In this document: one piece after another, positions 25,292 through 35,208 of the stretch
Position numbering within the stretch: position 1 is the stretch's first letter
How the letters are laid out: every line of letters begins with the position of its first letter
Made by a program: the position numbers and the translations under genes
Source of the DNA: Chitinophaga pinensis
GTDB lineage: Bacteria > Bacteroidota > Bacteroidia > Chitinophagales > CAIOSU01
NCBI GenBank assembly: GCA_945901065.1
Contig: CAMDKI010000014.1
Coordinates: 1-58,031, forward strand
Direction of reading: 5' to 3'
DNA: 58,031 nucleotides
The notes under the pieces: model-generated
What the model saw: the letters and a program-made list of their open reading frames with translations, nothing else
Database searches by the model: none
What the model was told of the DNA's origin: nothing

Positions 25292-26101
25292 ATGAACCCT
25301 CTCAAACCTCTTTTGCTAGCCATAGTTTGGTATATACAAACCGTTTGTGTAACAGCCCAACCTTTGCCACTGCCCGGCCACTCTCACAACGACTACAACC
25401 GCCAAAAACCGCTGATTGGTGCGCTTGAACTTGGCTACCGCAGTATTGAGGTCGATGTTTTTCTGCACAAGGGGCAACTGCGCGTTTCGCACGATCCATT
25501 TGGGCTCGATAAAAAGCCGACGCTTGAAGAACTGTACTTAGCACCCTTGCTACAAATAACCCAAACCGAAGCGGCAACCTACGGACTGGATAGCACCAAG
25601 CCCCTAGTTTTAATGATTGACTTTAAAACCGATGGCGAAGAAACTTATGCAGCTTTGAAACCTTACCTCAATAAGTATAAACAAATGCTTAGCATTGCCG
25701 ATAACGGGGCAAAGCAAGGCTATGTGCATATACTAATATCGGGCAACAAACCTTACAACAGTGTGGCAAAAGAAACTTCGCGTTTAGTTAGCCTTGACTA
25801 CAAATTCGATTTTTGCCGCGAACATGCTACCGATAGCTGCATAACCCGCGCCAGCGACAACTACAAAAATTATCTTACCTGGAAAGGAGCAGGCGAAATG
25901 CCCTGGCAAGAAAAGATAATGCTAGCCGAGTTAATAAATCTAGCACATACCGAAGGCAGGCAGATACGCTTTTGGGACATGCCCGAAACCCCAGAAACTT
26001 GGCAACTATTTCTAGATATGGGTGTTGATTGGATACATGTAGATGATATTGAGGCCTTTCAAGCTTTTTATAGTATTTATAAAAAAACGGAAGACCGCTA
26101 G
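25292..26101 (+). CDS. Secreted PLC-like phosphodiesterase (AIM6/PI-PLC-like)
   Basis: 269 residues, signal peptide (LLLAIVWYIQTVCVTAQ). The mature part opens with LPGHSHNDYNRQKPL, then GYRSIEVDVFLHKGQLRVSHD, the two His-containing active-site strands of the PLC-like TIM-barrel superfamily. QIRFWDMPETPETW and MGVDWIHVDD close the barrel. The HSHNDY opening is characteristic of the AIM6-like group. It is expected to cleave a phosphodiester outside the cytoplasm; the substrate is not known. It stands alone and is divergent from the TonB receptor gene. Confidence 0.9.
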   Translation: MNPLKPLLLAIVWYIQTVCVTAQPLPLPGHSHNDYNRQKPLIGALELGYRSIEVDVFLHKGQLRVSHDPFGLDKKPTLEELYLAPLLQITQTEAATYGLDSTKPLVLMIDFKTDGEETYAALKPYLNKYKQMLSIADNGAKQGYVHILISGNKPYNSVAKETSRLVSLDYKFDFCREHATDSCITRASDNYKNYLTWKGAGEMPWQEKIMLAELINLAHTEGRQIRFWDMPETPETWQLFLDMGVDWIHVDDIEAFQAFYSIYKKTEDR

Positions 26102-26221
26102 TAAATAGCAAAAACAGTAGGTTGCGAATACCTTGTTAAATATGTTCCATTATTAGTTATCTAATGTGTAAATTTTGGATAACTTGATAGGTGATAGATA
26201 AGTGAGCTAAAAGAAGAGGAT

Positions 26222-27466
26222 ATGAACGACATTACGAAACGATTTGCAACCCTGCTGTTTATATTGCTGTTGTTCACTACTACCCAAGCGCAAGTCGCAT
26301 CGCGAGGGCAGGCCACTGAAATGATTATTGCCGGCGACAACTCGTTGCAAATGTTGGATATTGAAAAAGCAATAGAGTTTTATACTTCCGCCATCAGCCT
26401 CGACCCTGGCTTTGCCGATGCCTACTTGAAGCGCTCAAATGCTTTTGCCATAGCCGGTCGAAACACGGAAGCCAGGATTGACTATGACAAAGCACTGGCC
26501 ATAAACCCGTATATAAACTACGTGTACGATAAGCGAGCCAAAATTCAGGTGCTAATTGCCGATTTTATGGGTAAACTTATCGATTTGGATAAAGCAGCAA
26601 CTATGGAGCCCGAAACTGGCGATATGATGCAACAGTTTATGCTCCAAGATTTAAGAGCTGCTTACCCCGAAAACATTTTAACTATAGATAGCCTTATTGA
26701 TGCCAACCAAGGTACACCTAAACTTTTTACCATTAAAGCCTTGGCATTATGGAGTGTGGACGAGGTGAACGCTGCACAGCAAGTACTAGAGGATTTGCTG
26801 GCCAAAAATGCCAATGATGCTTTTGCCCATAATGTTTACGGCCTTTTATTGATTGAAACCGGCACGTTTACTAAAGCTTTGACTGCATTTAACAAAGCGA
26901 TAGGCCTTGATAGCAAATATGCGTATGCCTACCTGAACCGAGGCCGCGTGTATGACCTATTAGCGGATAAAACCAAGGCGCTGAAAGACCTAAATACTGC
27001 AATACTGCTTGATACCACTAATGCACTTGCTTTTTATGCCAGGGGTATGTTTTATAAGGGATTGGGAAATGCCGATGCGGCTATACAAGATTACACATCG
27101 GCAATTGAACTTCGCCCAAACTTTGCAGATGCCTACTTTTCAAGAGGTTTTGCTGAAAAAATGAAAGGGGTTTTTACCGATGCTTTGATTGATTATGACC
27201 GAGCCATTGAGCTAAACCCTAACGATGCTGTGTATTTCAATAACAGAGGTATTGTAAAGGTTATAGCAGGTAAAAATTTTGACGCGGAAAAAGATTTTAA
27301 AAGAGCTATCAGCTTACAGCCCGATTACGCAGCCGCTTACCACAATTTGGGCATGACCCAAATTATGAACCATTCACGCAACGAAGGCTGCGATAATATT
27401 GAAACAAGCATAAATAAAGGCCTTATTACCGATAAGGATATCTATAGATACTTCTGTGCCCAGTAA
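26222..27466 (+). CDS. Exported tetratricopeptide-repeat protein
   Basis: 414 residues. A signal peptide (LLFILLLFTTTQAQ) is followed by about ten TPR units; clear ones are AIEFYTSAISLDPGFADAYL, AYAYLNRGRVYDLLADKTKA, AIQDYTSAIELRPNFADAYF and ALIDYDRAIELNPNDAVYFN. A C-terminal Cys pair (EGCDNIE and YRYFCAQ) could form a disulphide. The protein is a periplasmic or surface protein-interaction scaffold; the partner is unknown. Gaps on either side hold no gene. Confidence 0.9.
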   Translation: MNDITKRFATLLFILLLFTTTQAQVASRGQATEMIIAGDNSLQMLDIEKAIEFYTSAISLDPGFADAYLKRSNAFAIAGRNTEARIDYDKALAINPYINYVYDKRAKIQVLIADFMGKLIDLDKAATMEPETGDMMQQFMLQDLRAAYPENILTIDSLIDANQGTPKLFTIKALALWSVDEVNAAQQVLEDLLAKNANDAFAHNVYGLLLIETGTFTKALTAFNKAIGLDSKYAYAYLNRGRVYDLLADKTKALKDLNTAILLDTTNALAFYARGMFYKGLGNADAAIQDYTSAIELRPNFADAYFSRGFAEKMKGVFTDALIDYDRAIELNPNDAVYFNNRGIVKVIAGKNFDAEKDFKRAISLQPDYAAAYHNLGMTQIMNHSRNEGCDNIETSINKGLITDKDIYRYFCAQ

Positions 27467-27609
27467 AGGAACCCCTTTTAGAATACCGGTATGGTAACCC
27501 ATAAACCGGTATACTGCGAGTCTTACACCCTACACCTACTAAAAGCCCTCATATAAGCTATAGATAGCTGGCAGGGCCAATGTTTTTTTCATCATTACAT
27601 GCTATCTCA

Positions 27610-28020
27610 ATGAGTCAAGCCAAATTGTATTTGCCTATTATACTGCTTTCCATTTCTTTAACTAACAGCCCGCTGACAAGTATCTTGGGCAAATGGGATA
27701 CTGGCCGAGGTGGAATAATTGAGATTTCTGTATCAGGTGACAGGCTATATGGCAAACTGGTATCATCGAGAGAGCCAGAAAGATTGGATACCAAAAATCC
27801 GGACCTTGCACTGCGAAGCGAAAATTTAGTAGGGCATAACATACTTATTGGCTTCAAGCTGGGCAAAGACGATGTTTGGAAAGATGGTAAAATATACAAC
27901 CCTGAGGATGGTAGACTGTACGATGCCAAACTTACTTTAAAAGGCGATGAACTAAAGGTAAGAGGATTTAAAGGTGTTGCCTTACTTGGCAAAACCGTGG
28001 TATGGTCAAGGGTAAACTAA
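27610..28020 (+). CDS. DUF2147 family exported protein
   Basis: 136 residues from the ATG at 27610, chosen because it gives a better signal peptide (LYLPIILLSISLTNS) than the ATG at 27580. The mature domain fits DUF2147: ILGKWDTGRGGIIEISVSGD, then GKLVSSREPERLDTKNPD, GHNILIGFK, GKIYNPEDGRLYDAKLTL and VRGFKGVALLGKTVVWSR. The fold is lipocalin-like; the function is unknown. It converges on pnp across a perfect palindromic terminator. Confidence 0.88.
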   Translation: MSQAKLYLPIILLSISLTNSPLTSILGKWDTGRGGIIEISVSGDRLYGKLVSSREPERLDTKNPDLALRSENLVGHNILIGFKLGKDDVWKDGKIYNPEDGRLYDAKLTLKGDELKVRGFKGVALLGKTVVWSRVN

Positions 28021-28054
28021 ACCTCAAATACTAAACTACACAACCTTCATAAAA

Positions 28055-28088
28055 AACGGCCACCGTCAATTGACGGTGGCCGTTTTAA
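28055..28088. terminator. Bidirectional terminator between the DUF2147 gene and pnp
   Basis: AACGGCCACCGTCAA and TTGACGGTGGCCGTT form a 15-bp perfect palindrome, with A-run and T-run on the two sides. It can stop transcription from both converging genes. Confidence 0.95.
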
Positions 28089-28143
28089 AAGGAACAATTT
28101 ATCGTTAGTTATTAGTTACTATTCACTAACAGCTAGTAATTAA

Positions 28144-30264
28144 TTACTGCTTCTCAGGCTTAGGCAACAACACCTTGCGGCTTAAACGGTACTTGCCCGT
28201 TTTAGGATCTACATCCTGTAGCTTAACCTTTATCTTATCGCCTTCTTTCAACACACCTTCTAGGCTATCTAGGCGCTCCCAGCTAACCTCAGAGATATGC
28301 AACAACCCTTGTTTGCCTGGCATAAACTCAACAAACGCACCGTATGGCATAATTGATTTAATGGCACCTTCGTATACATCGCCAATTTCTGGCACAGCAG
28401 CAATGGCACGTATACGGGCAATAGCCGCATCAATGCTCTCTTTGTTATCGGCACTAATATCGATAACACCTTTGTCGCCAACCTCTTCCAATACTATAAC
28501 GGTACCGGTTTCGCGTTGTATCTCTTGTATCACTTTACCGCCAGGTCCTATAACGGCACCAATGAACTCTTTCGGTATCATAATTTTCTCGATACGCGGT
28601 GCGTGTGGTTTGTAGTCTTCACGAGGTTCGCTCAAAGTTTTCATCATCTCTCCCAAGATGTGCAAACGGCCTTCCCTAGCTTGAGCAAGGGCTTGCAGCA
28701 AAATCTCGTAGCTCAAACCTTGGATTTTGATATCCATTTGGCAAGCCGTGATACCATCTTTGGTTCCAGTTACTTTAAAGTCCATATCGCCCAAGTGATC
28801 TTCATCACCTAATATGTCGCTCAAAACGGCAAACTCACCATTTTTGCCACTGATAAGACCCATTGCAATACCCGATACTGGGCTCTTTATTTTCACACCT
28901 GCATCCATAAGCGCTAGGGTACCAGCACATACAGTGGCCATTGATGATGATCCGTTAGACTCCAAAATATCGGAAACAACACGAATAGTATATGGGTTTA
29001 CTTCCGGACCAGGAATCATATTTTTCAAAGCACGAAGTGCCAAGTTACCATGTCCTACTTCGCGGCGGCTTGTGCCACGGTTTGCCCTAGCTTCGCCAGT
29101 TGAAAACGATGGGAAGTTGTAGTGCAACAAGAAACGGTTATAACCTTTAAACATGGCACCGTCAATCAACTGCTCATCCAACTTGCTACCCAAGGTAACA
29201 GAGGTAAGCGATTGGGTTTCGCCGCGCGTAAACACTGCCGAACCGTGTGTGCCTGGCAAGTAATCTACTTCGCTCCAAATCGGGCGAATCTCGTTGGTCT
29301 TACGACCATCCAAGCGTACTTTTTCTTTCAATACCAAGTCACGTGCCGCTTCATATTCCGAATCGTGGAAGTATTTCTTCAACAACTCACCTTTCTCGGC
29401 AAGCTCTTCTGCGGTAAAGGTAGCCTTGTAGGCTTCCAAAACTTCTTTAATAGCTGCGCTGCGGTCGTGCTTAGCTTTGCTATCGCGCATGGCAGCAAGT
29501 ATGCTTGGGTATGTATCGGCAATAACTTTTGCCTTAAAATCGAAATCGTTTTTCTCGTGGCTATATTCACGCTTGGTAGCAGAACCAACGGCAGCTTCCA
29601 ATTCTTTGATAACAGCAACTTGCAAACGAATGGCATCGTGAGCCACTTTAATGGCAGCTAGCATATCCTCTTCGCTCACTTCTTTCATTTCGCCTTCTAC
29701 CATCACAATACTGTCGTGAGTAGCGGCTACTACTATATCCATATCGGCAACGGCCAATTGGCTAATGGTAGGGTTCAGCACCAATTGCCCATCAACACGG
29801 CCAACGCGTACTTCAGAAATTGGACCACTGAAAGGAACATCGCTCACCGCCAAGGCAGCAGAGGCAGCCAAACAGGCATAAGCATCGGGCATGGTGTCCT
29901 TGTCGTTGCTATATAGGGTAATCTGTACTTGGGTGTTTGCGTGGTAATCTTCTGGAAACAACGGGCGCAAGGCACGGTCAACCAAACGGCAAACTAAAAT
30001 TTCGTACTCGCTAGGGCGTGCTTCGCGCTTAAAGAAGCCACCAGGGAAACGGCCAGTAGAGGCATATTTTTCTTGGTATTCAACCGTAAGCGGCATAAAA
30101 TCAACACCATCTTTAGCTTCCTTGTCAGAAACAACGGTAGCCAGCATTACTAGGTTTCCAACGCGAACGGTTACCGAACCGTTGGCTTGCTTAGCTAGTT
30201 TTCCTGTTTCCAGGGTGATCACGAGCCCGTTGCCCAGATCAATTGTTTTGGTAATTACGTTCAT
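28144..30264 (-). CDS. pnp: Polyribonucleotide nucleotidyltransferase (PNPase)
   Basis: 706 residues. Two RNase PH domains (first with [20 protein letters not shown], second with [20 protein letters not shown] and [20 protein letters not shown]) are followed by a KH domain ([19 protein letters not shown]) and an S1 domain ([20 protein letters not shown]). The trimer degrades RNA 3' to 5' with phosphate and takes part in mRNA turnover in the cytoplasm. It is downstream of rpsO, the classical rpsO-pnp order, but a terminator-like hairpin separates the two. Confidence 0.97.
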   Translation of the reverse strand: MNVITKTIDLGNGLVITLETGKLAKQANGSVTVRVGNLVMLATVVSDKEAKDGVDFMPLTVEYQEKYASTGRFPGGFFKREARPSEYEILVCRLVDRALRPLFPEDYHANTQVQITLYSNDKDTMPDAYACLAASAALAVSDVPFSGPISEVRVGRVDGQLVLNPTISQLAVADMDIVVAATHDSIVMVEGEMKEVSEEDMLAAIKVAHDAIRLQVAVIKELEAAVGSATKREYSHEKNDFDFKAKVIADTYPSILAAMRDSKAKHDRSAAIKEVLEAYKATFTAEELAEKGELLKKYFHDSEYEAARDLVLKEKVRLDGRKTNEIRPIWSEVDYLPGTHGSAVFTRGETQSLTSVTLGSKLDEQLIDGAMFKGYNRFLLHYNFPSFSTGEARANRGTSRREVGHGNLALRALKNMIPGPEVNPYTIRVVSDILESNGSSSMATVCAGTLALMDAGVKIKSPVSGIAMGLISGKNGEFAVLSDILGDEDHLGDMDFKVTGTKDGITACQMDIKIQGLSYEILLQALAQAREGRLHILGEMMKTLSEPREDYKPHAPRIEKIMIPKEFIGAVIGPGGKVIQEIQRETGTVIVLEEVGDKGVIDISADNKESIDAAIARIRAIAAVPEIGDVYEGAIKSIMPYGAFVEFMPGKQGLLHISEVSWERLDSLEGVLKEGDKIKVKLQDVDPKTGKYRLSRKVLLPKPEKQ

Positions 30265-30307
30265 ATCTCTTCGTTCAGCTAGCGGGGCGAATTACCCCTT
30301 TTACAAA

Positions 30308-30338
30308 TAAAAAATTGCCACCCCCTTGCGGAGGTGGC
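30308..30338 (-). terminator. Terminator or attenuator between rpsO and pnp
   Basis: On the minus strand GCCACCTCC..GGGGGTGGC is followed by AATTTTTTATTTG. It lies 20 bases after the rpsO stop and 45 before the pnp start, so it can end or limit read-through into pnp. Confidence 0.85.
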
Positions 30339-30357
30339 ATATGTTAATTTTGAAGCC

Positions 30358-30630
30358 TTACTTGCGTAAGTTCAGTTTTTCGATTAGTGCGCGGTACTTG
30401 TTAATGTCCTTTTTGGCAAGGTAGTTTAGCAAACTACGACGTTGGCCTACCATGCGAATAAGTGAGCGGGTAGAAGAGTAATCCTTCTTGTTGGTTTTCA
30501 AGTGGCTGGTGATGTGGGCAATGCGATGTGTAAACAAAGCGATTTGTCCTTCAACCGAACCAGTGTTACCTTCGTCGCCACCGTATTCTTTAAAGTAGGT
30601 CTTTTTTGCTTCAGCAGTTAAAATACTCAT
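30358..30630 (-). CDS. rpsO: 30S ribosomal protein S15
   Basis: 90 residues, the standard S15 length. GSVEGQIALFTHRIAHITSH, HLKTNKKDYSSTRSLIRMVG and RRSLLNYLAKKDINKYRALI are the conserved 16S rRNA-binding helices. It binds the central domain of 16S rRNA early in 30S assembly. It is upstream of pnp. In other bacteria S15 represses its own translation by binding its leader; no such structure can be claimed here. Confidence 0.97.
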   Translation of the reverse strand: MSILTAEAKKTYFKEYGGDEGNTGSVEGQIALFTHRIAHITSHLKTNKKDYSSTRSLIRMVGQRRSLLNYLAKKDINKYRALIEKLNLRK

Positions 30631-30769
30631 TGTTTCAGCTTAATTTTTTCTTTTCGTTCTTATCAGTCTGCAAAGATAATTCAATTATTTGTTAAGGTAA
30701 AAATTATTTTACCCTTTATCAATAAGTTTTAGCTCGGCGTGCTGCCTCCCAACCGCAAACAAAAGGTGC

Positions 30770-31432
30770 TTAAATTCTTTTCACTATCAGGTTTTCACTT
30801 ACCTTCTCTGATAGGAAAACAGACTCGGTGCTATTTATACGCACCAATCGAGAGTTGTCGTAGCTGTTTACCTCTAGCACATCAACCCGCGAACCGATGT
30901 GCAACTTGATACGGTCAAGATATTGCAAAAACGCCACCGACTGCTCTCCTACCCTTACAACAATACCCTTCTCGGCTACTTGCAATTCATTTAGGCTAAT
31001 GGGCTCATGGTGATGTATGTTGCCTTCGGCATCAGGTATTGGGTCGCCATGCGGGTCGTTGGTGGGGTAGCCAAGAAATACCTCCAACCGGCTTATTAAA
31101 TCGGGCGTTTTTATATGCTCAAGCTCTTCGGCTATCACGTGCACTTCATCCCATTTATAACCTAGCTTATCTACCAGAAATACTTCCCACAAGCGGTGGC
31201 TGCGTATTAGCTCAATAGCAATATTGCGGCCAGTGTCGGTAAGTTGCACTCCCTTATATTTCTCATAAGCCACCAATTGCTTATCAGATAGACGTTTCAA
31301 CATATCGCTTACCGATGCTGCCGTGGTTTGAGTCTCGGCAGCTATGTTATTGGTCGATATGTTTTCTGGGCCCTTTAGCGAGAGCTTGAAAATAGCTTTT
31401 AGATAGTTTTCTTCGGTGGTGGATAATACCAA
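30770..31432 (-). CDS. DtxR/MntR-type metal-dependent transcription repressor
   Basis: 220 residues. The N-terminal winged helix (TEENYLKAIFKLSLKGPENI, then TTAASVSDMLKRLSDKQLVA) is followed by the dimerisation/metal-binding domain (RSHRLWEVFLVDKLGYKWDEVH, with EELEH) and a FeoA/SH3-like C-terminal domain. Such proteins bind Fe(II) or Mn(II) and repress transport genes. Mn or Fe specificity cannot be read reliably. Adjacent possible targets are its own promoter and, across the divergent gap, hsp20. An inverted repeat lies 46 bases upstream of its start. Confidence 0.92.
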   Translation of the reverse strand: MVLSTTEENYLKAIFKLSLKGPENISTNNIAAETQTTAASVSDMLKRLSDKQLVAYEKYKGVQLTDTGRNIAIELIRSHRLWEVFLVDKLGYKWDEVHVIAEELEHIKTPDLISRLEVFLGYPTNDPHGDPIPDAEGNIHHHEPISLNELQVAEKGIVVRVGEQSVAFLQYLDRIKLHIGSRVDVLEVNSYDNSRLVRINSTESVFLSEKVSENLIVKRI

Positions 31433-31477
31433 AACGCGGGTTTTGTTTCAAAGATAACAGAAGGAGCGTAAAACGAG

Positions 31478-31509
31478 AAAATCCACACCAGATGACCGGC
31501 GTGGATTTT
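31478..31509. promoter_or_regulatory. Inverted repeat upstream of the DtxR-type gene, possible operator or terminator
   Basis: AAAATCCAC and GTGGATTTT form perfect 9-base arms 14 bases apart in the 301-bp divergent region 31433-31733. No gene ends near it, so it is not an obvious terminator. The 14-base centre is longer than a usual DtxR box. The rest of the region is AT-rich with no gene. Confidence 0.4.
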
Positions 31510-31733
31510 CTAATAGTGCATTGTTACCTATAATAATCAATGCATGAACAAAAGGAACAATAACAAGACTGTATTTTAAACTGACAGGTTGTATGGACTC
31601 GAAATTTGTTAATTTGCCATTTTGTCATTAAAATTAAGAAAAAATCAGCCATTTTGTCTTAAATGTAGCATTGGTATTTGAATTGCTAATAGGAAATCAT
31701 CAAAACGAACTTAAAACCTAAAAACAATAAGCA

Positions 31734-32168
31734 ATGAGACATTTAAAATGGATGCGCAACGACCCTTTGTTTGCCAATGTAGTAAACAACAATTTGCCTA
31801 ATTTCTTTAACGACGATTTGTTCCGCAAAGAGTTCCTTTCAACCCGCCCGGCGGTAAATATTAAAGAAAACGAGAAAAGCTATGGCTTGGAGTTGGCTGC
31901 CCCTGGCTTTGTGAAAGAAGATTTCAAAATCGATTTAGACCATGATATCTTAACCATTTCAGTAGAACAGGAACATAAAGAAGAGGTGACCAAAGACGGC
32001 TACACCCGCAGGGAATTTAACTACGCTTCCTTTAAGCGTTCGTTTACACTACCCGAAACGGTAGATAGCGAAAAGATTACAGCTGGCTATACCAATGGCA
32101 TTTTGAGTGTAACCTTGCCAAAAAAAGAGCAAGAGCAACAACTGAAACGCGCCATTACTATTAGCTAA
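31734..32168 (+). CDS. Small heat shock protein, Hsp20/alpha-crystallin family
   Basis: 144 residues. The alpha-crystallin domain runs from RPAVNIKENEKSYGLELAAP through EEVTKDGYTRREFNYASFKR to NGILSVTLPKKE, with the consensus PGFVKEDFKIDLDHDILTIS. The C-terminal Ile-x-Ile-like anchor is AITIS. It is an ATP-independent holdase in the cytoplasm. It starts 301 bases from the divergent DtxR-type gene and ends at a strong shared terminator. Confidence 0.95.
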   Translation: MRHLKWMRNDPLFANVVNNNLPNFFNDDLFRKEFLSTRPAVNIKENEKSYGLELAAPGFVKEDFKIDLDHDILTISVEQEHKEEVTKDGYTRREFNYASFKRSFTLPETVDSEKITAGYTNGILSVTLPKKEQEQQLKRAITIS

Positions 32169-32197
32169 GGCAAAAGAAGTGAGAATAGGTTGGTTAA

Positions 32198-32230
32198 GCG
32201 AAGGGCGTGCAAATTGCACGCCCTTCGCTT
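32198..32230. terminator. Bidirectional terminator between hsp20 and the TonB receptor gene
   Basis: GCGAAGGGCGTGCAA and TTGCACGCCCTTCGC form a 15-bp perfect stem with a one-base centre; T follows on the plus strand. The convergent genes end at 32168 and 32233. Confidence 0.93.
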
Positions 32231-32232
32231 TT

Positions 32233-34467
32233 CTATTTTTTCTCATCCCCATGCTTGTGCGGAATGGTAAACCTTACGCCAACATAAGCCATTTGACCAA
32301 ATATCGGCCCCCAGATAGAGGAAGCATCAAATTCGGTACTGAAGGGCCTCTCGGCAGCAATAATGGGGTTATGCTGCTTATAACCCGTTAAATTCTCGCC
32401 ACCTACATATACTTCCCACTGTTTCCAGATGCGAGTAATTTGTGCATTCAGCACCACATATACGGGTGAGTAGTCGCTAGAAAGGTTTAGCTCACCGCTG
32501 CTGAAGCTAGATGGAAGCCGAGCACGGCCATTAAATTGGGCCGTAACATCAAATAGCCAACGCTTATTGCGGGTGGTGTAGCCAACATTGAACTGCCCAG
32601 CATGGCGCGGCGTAAACAAGCGCGCCTCCAACTTGCCGTTGTAAGTAGTTTTTACATCATTAAATTTGTAAGCCAACCTCAACTCTAAACCCCGTAGCAC
32701 CTCCCCTATTACTTCAATTTGAAAGCTATTGGCATAAGAGCGCCCATTGAGGTTATAAAAGATAGACTTGTTGCGGTCTGCATCCAAATCGAGCACTACT
32801 TGATTGGTAAACTCCGTGCGATAAAAGTCGACATTGACGCTATACTCGCGGTTTTTGTGCAGCCACTTTTGGGTAAAGCTTCCGCCAAAGGTCCAGCTCT
32901 CCTCAGGCTGTAACTCTTCGGCCACTTCAATTTGCCTAGAACTAACCAACACGTTGGTGTTTTCGGCCAATATGCTGGCAACCCTATACCCCCGCCCTGC
33001 TGATGCCCGGAAGGTGGTCATCTCCTTTGGGCTATACTTTAAGTGCAAGCGCGGTGTGGCGAACACTCCATATAGGTTGTGATAATCAACGCGCATACCT
33101 GCCAAAAGCGTAAACACGGTAAGGTGCGTATATTGATACTCGCCAAACACCCCCGGAACCAACTCACGGCGCTTAAGGTCCAAATTACTGAATTGCTCAC
33201 GGTAGTCATCCAGTAAAAAGCTCGCCCCAGTCTTTAGTTGATGATTGGTATTATTAATGTTGGTCTGGAAGATAAGGTTAGAATAATAGTGGGTATTCTT
33301 TCCCTTGTAATCGTTATTACCAAAGAAACCCTGCATTTGGTGGTAGGCTACTTCGTTTATCCAACCCATGCTTCTATTGATGCCCTTATCAAATACACGT
33401 CCTGTTTTCAAAAAGCCCTCGTACCGATTGGTGGTAAGGTCCATGCCGTAATAAGGCTGCTCGCTGCGCGATAGTTTAGGGTCAAATAGCTTTTGCCCAC
33501 CTATGCGGCCTTCGTATAAGCCGCGAACGGCTCCTTGCACCTCCCAACCTTTGTTAAAATACGACCAGCGGTTCATTACGTTTACTTGCTGGTTGAGCGG
33601 AATATCCAAAAAACCGTCGTGGTTCATATCTGTTCGGGTGCGGAAGGCACTGCCATGTACCATCAATAAGGTACTCAGTTTTTTATTGAATTCATTGGCC
33701 AAGTTCAGGTTTACTTCACTCCTGCCCATATGGTTGGCATATACATTCACGTGCAGCCTATCGGCTTCATCGGGTTTTTTAAGCTCAATATTTATTTGCC
33801 CAACCATGGCCTCGTAGCCATTAACTACAGTGCCCACCCCTTTGCTTATCTGCACGCTCTCTAGCCAAGTGCCAGGCAAGTGAGCCATTCCATAAGTGCG
33901 CCCCAAGCCACGGATGCTCGGTATATTCTCAATCATCAGTTGGGTATAAATGCCATCCAAACCCAACATGCGGATAACCTTAGCGCCTGTAACGCCATCG
34001 GCAAAGTTTACGTCAACTGCGGCATCGGTTTCAAAGCTTTCCGAAAGGTTGCAGCAAGCAGCCTTCTTAAATTCTTTTTCTGATAGCGTAATGCTATTTA
34101 TAGCACTGGTAGTACTATAATTGGTACCAATTTTAGTAGCTTCAATGGTGGCTATATCCAGTTGTTTGGGTTTGCTTAGCAACACCTCCAGCTTATCGCC
34201 AGGTTTCACGTTGAAGGTATCGTTACTGAACCCGATATAGCTAATTACCAACTGGGTTTGTTCTGGGTGCGGCTCAATGCTGAAGTACCCTTCGGCATTG
34301 GTGGTGGTGCCTATGGTAGTGTTTAGCCAATATACATTGGCACTATAAACGGGCAACTTGCCCTCAGCCGCGCTCTCTTGCACATAACCTTCAATAACCT
34401 GTGCCTGCGCTGCAAAGCAGCCAAACAGTATTAAGGCAAGTAAAGACATTATTCTAAAACTCATCAT
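32233..34467 (-). CDS. TonB-dependent receptor, probably metal-related
   Basis: 744 residues: signal peptide (LLALILFGCFAAQAQ), carboxypeptidase-regulatory-like domain (VYSANVYWLNTTIGTTTNAE), plug domain and barrel ending in VGVRFTIP plus a His-rich tail (HKHGDEKK). The plug contains FKKAACCNLSESFETDAAVD; this Cys-Cys motif is typical of receptors found beside HYC_CC_PP proteins, and that gene is 62 bases upstream on the same strand. A metal ligand is inferred from the paired Cys, the His tail and the neighbour. The stop lies three bases from the shared terminator with hsp20. Confidence 0.94.
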   Translation of the reverse strand: MMSFRIMSLLALILFGCFAAQAQVIEGYVQESAAEGKLPVYSANVYWLNTTIGTTTNAEGYFSIEPHPEQTQLVISYIGFSNDTFNVKPGDKLEVLLSKPKQLDIATIEATKIGTNYSTTSAINSITLSEKEFKKAACCNLSESFETDAAVDVNFADGVTGAKVIRMLGLDGIYTQLMIENIPSIRGLGRTYGMAHLPGTWLESVQISKGVGTVVNGYEAMVGQINIELKKPDEADRLHVNVYANHMGRSEVNLNLANEFNKKLSTLLMVHGSAFRTRTDMNHDGFLDIPLNQQVNVMNRWSYFNKGWEVQGAVRGLYEGRIGGQKLFDPKLSRSEQPYYGMDLTTNRYEGFLKTGRVFDKGINRSMGWINEVAYHQMQGFFGNNDYKGKNTHYYSNLIFQTNINNTNHQLKTGASFLLDDYREQFSNLDLKRRELVPGVFGEYQYTHLTVFTLLAGMRVDYHNLYGVFATPRLHLKYSPKEMTTFRASAGRGYRVASILAENTNVLVSSRQIEVAEELQPEESWTFGGSFTQKWLHKNREYSVNVDFYRTEFTNQVVLDLDADRNKSIFYNLNGRSYANSFQIEVIGEVLRGLELRLAYKFNDVKTTYNGKLEARLFTPRHAGQFNVGYTTRNKRWLFDVTAQFNGRARLPSSFSSGELNLSSDYSPVYVVLNAQITRIWKQWEVYVGGENLTGYKQHNPIIAAERPFSTEFDASSIWGPIFGQMAYVGVRFTIPHKHGDEKK

Positions 34468-34529
34468 GGGTGTATATTAAAATGAAAAAACAGCCAGGTA
34501 ACGACTGGCACGCTCATTTTAACATAGAC

Positions 34530-35024
34530 TCATAATATATACACTTGCAACTGCGCTACGCGACGCTTGTTGCTGGGCGGTGGTGGGTTGTTGTATTGGG
34601 GCAACAATGCCGAAAGCTCGGAAAATGCCAAATCGATATTGGGAAGTGCTACGACACCCATAACTGGCAATAGCGACTGTTGGTAGCTAAAATGGTCATC
34701 GGTGAGCTGGGGTATATCTAGTTGGTGGTAGCTTGCGGTTTCTTGACAACAGTTGTTCTCAGTATTAGATTCGGTTGCTGCTACTGCAACAGATGCACAG
34801 CATGCATGGTTGCTGCTTACCGCAGTGCCCGAAACAGCAAACAAGCTTATGCCCTTTTGGCCTGTAACTAGGCAAGTGTGCTCGTATATACCGATACCAA
34901 TGTTGCTGGCTAGCATCAATGCTACCAATAACAAACTACCAATGTATCGAGGTGTGGGCTTCAATTGGAATTTGAAATTTAAAATTAAAAATTGCCTGAA
35001 AATTGTCCTTTTACTTAAAAACAA
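34530..35024 (-). CDS. HYC_CC_PP family small exported protein
   Basis: 164 residues as the longest frame. The first 20 codons run through AATTTGAAATTT low-complexity spacer, so a TTG at 34964 (MKPTPRYIG, 144 residues) may be the true start. It has a hydrophobic segment (GSLLLVALMLASNIGIGI), then EHTC, HACC, NNCCQ and a late PPPP block, the order that names the family (His-x-Cys, Cys-Cys, Pro-Pro). The Cys and His residues suggest metal binding outside the cytoplasm. It precedes a TonB receptor that also has a Cys-Cys motif; the two probably work together. Confidence 0.82.
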   Translation of the reverse strand: MFLSKRTIFRQFLILNFKFQLKPTPRYIGSLLLVALMLASNIGIGIYEHTCLVTGQKGISLFAVSGTAVSSNHACCASVAVAATESNTENNCCQETASYHQLDIPQLTDDHFSYQQSLLPVMGVVALPNIDLAFSELSALLPQYNNPPPPSNKRRVAQLQVYIL

Positions 35025-35150
35025 TGTTCACAAAACACATCTCAAAATACACTTGATATATCGCACTTTAAAAATCTTGCGTCTTGTGTCTTGTGTCTAT
35101 GCAACAACGCAAACTTACCCAAAAAAGTTATGCAACATATTTGCAGATAT

Positions 35151-35185
35151 AAAAAAGGCATCGTTTGGGTGTACCAAACGATGCC
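35151..35185 (-). terminator. Terminator of the PID-CTERM-like gene
   Basis: GGCATCGTTTGG and CCAAACGATGCC form a 12-bp stem with a five-base loop; six T follow on the minus strand. Confidence 0.93.
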
Positions 35186-35208
35186 ATATAACTTAAATTA
35201 ACTTTTTG

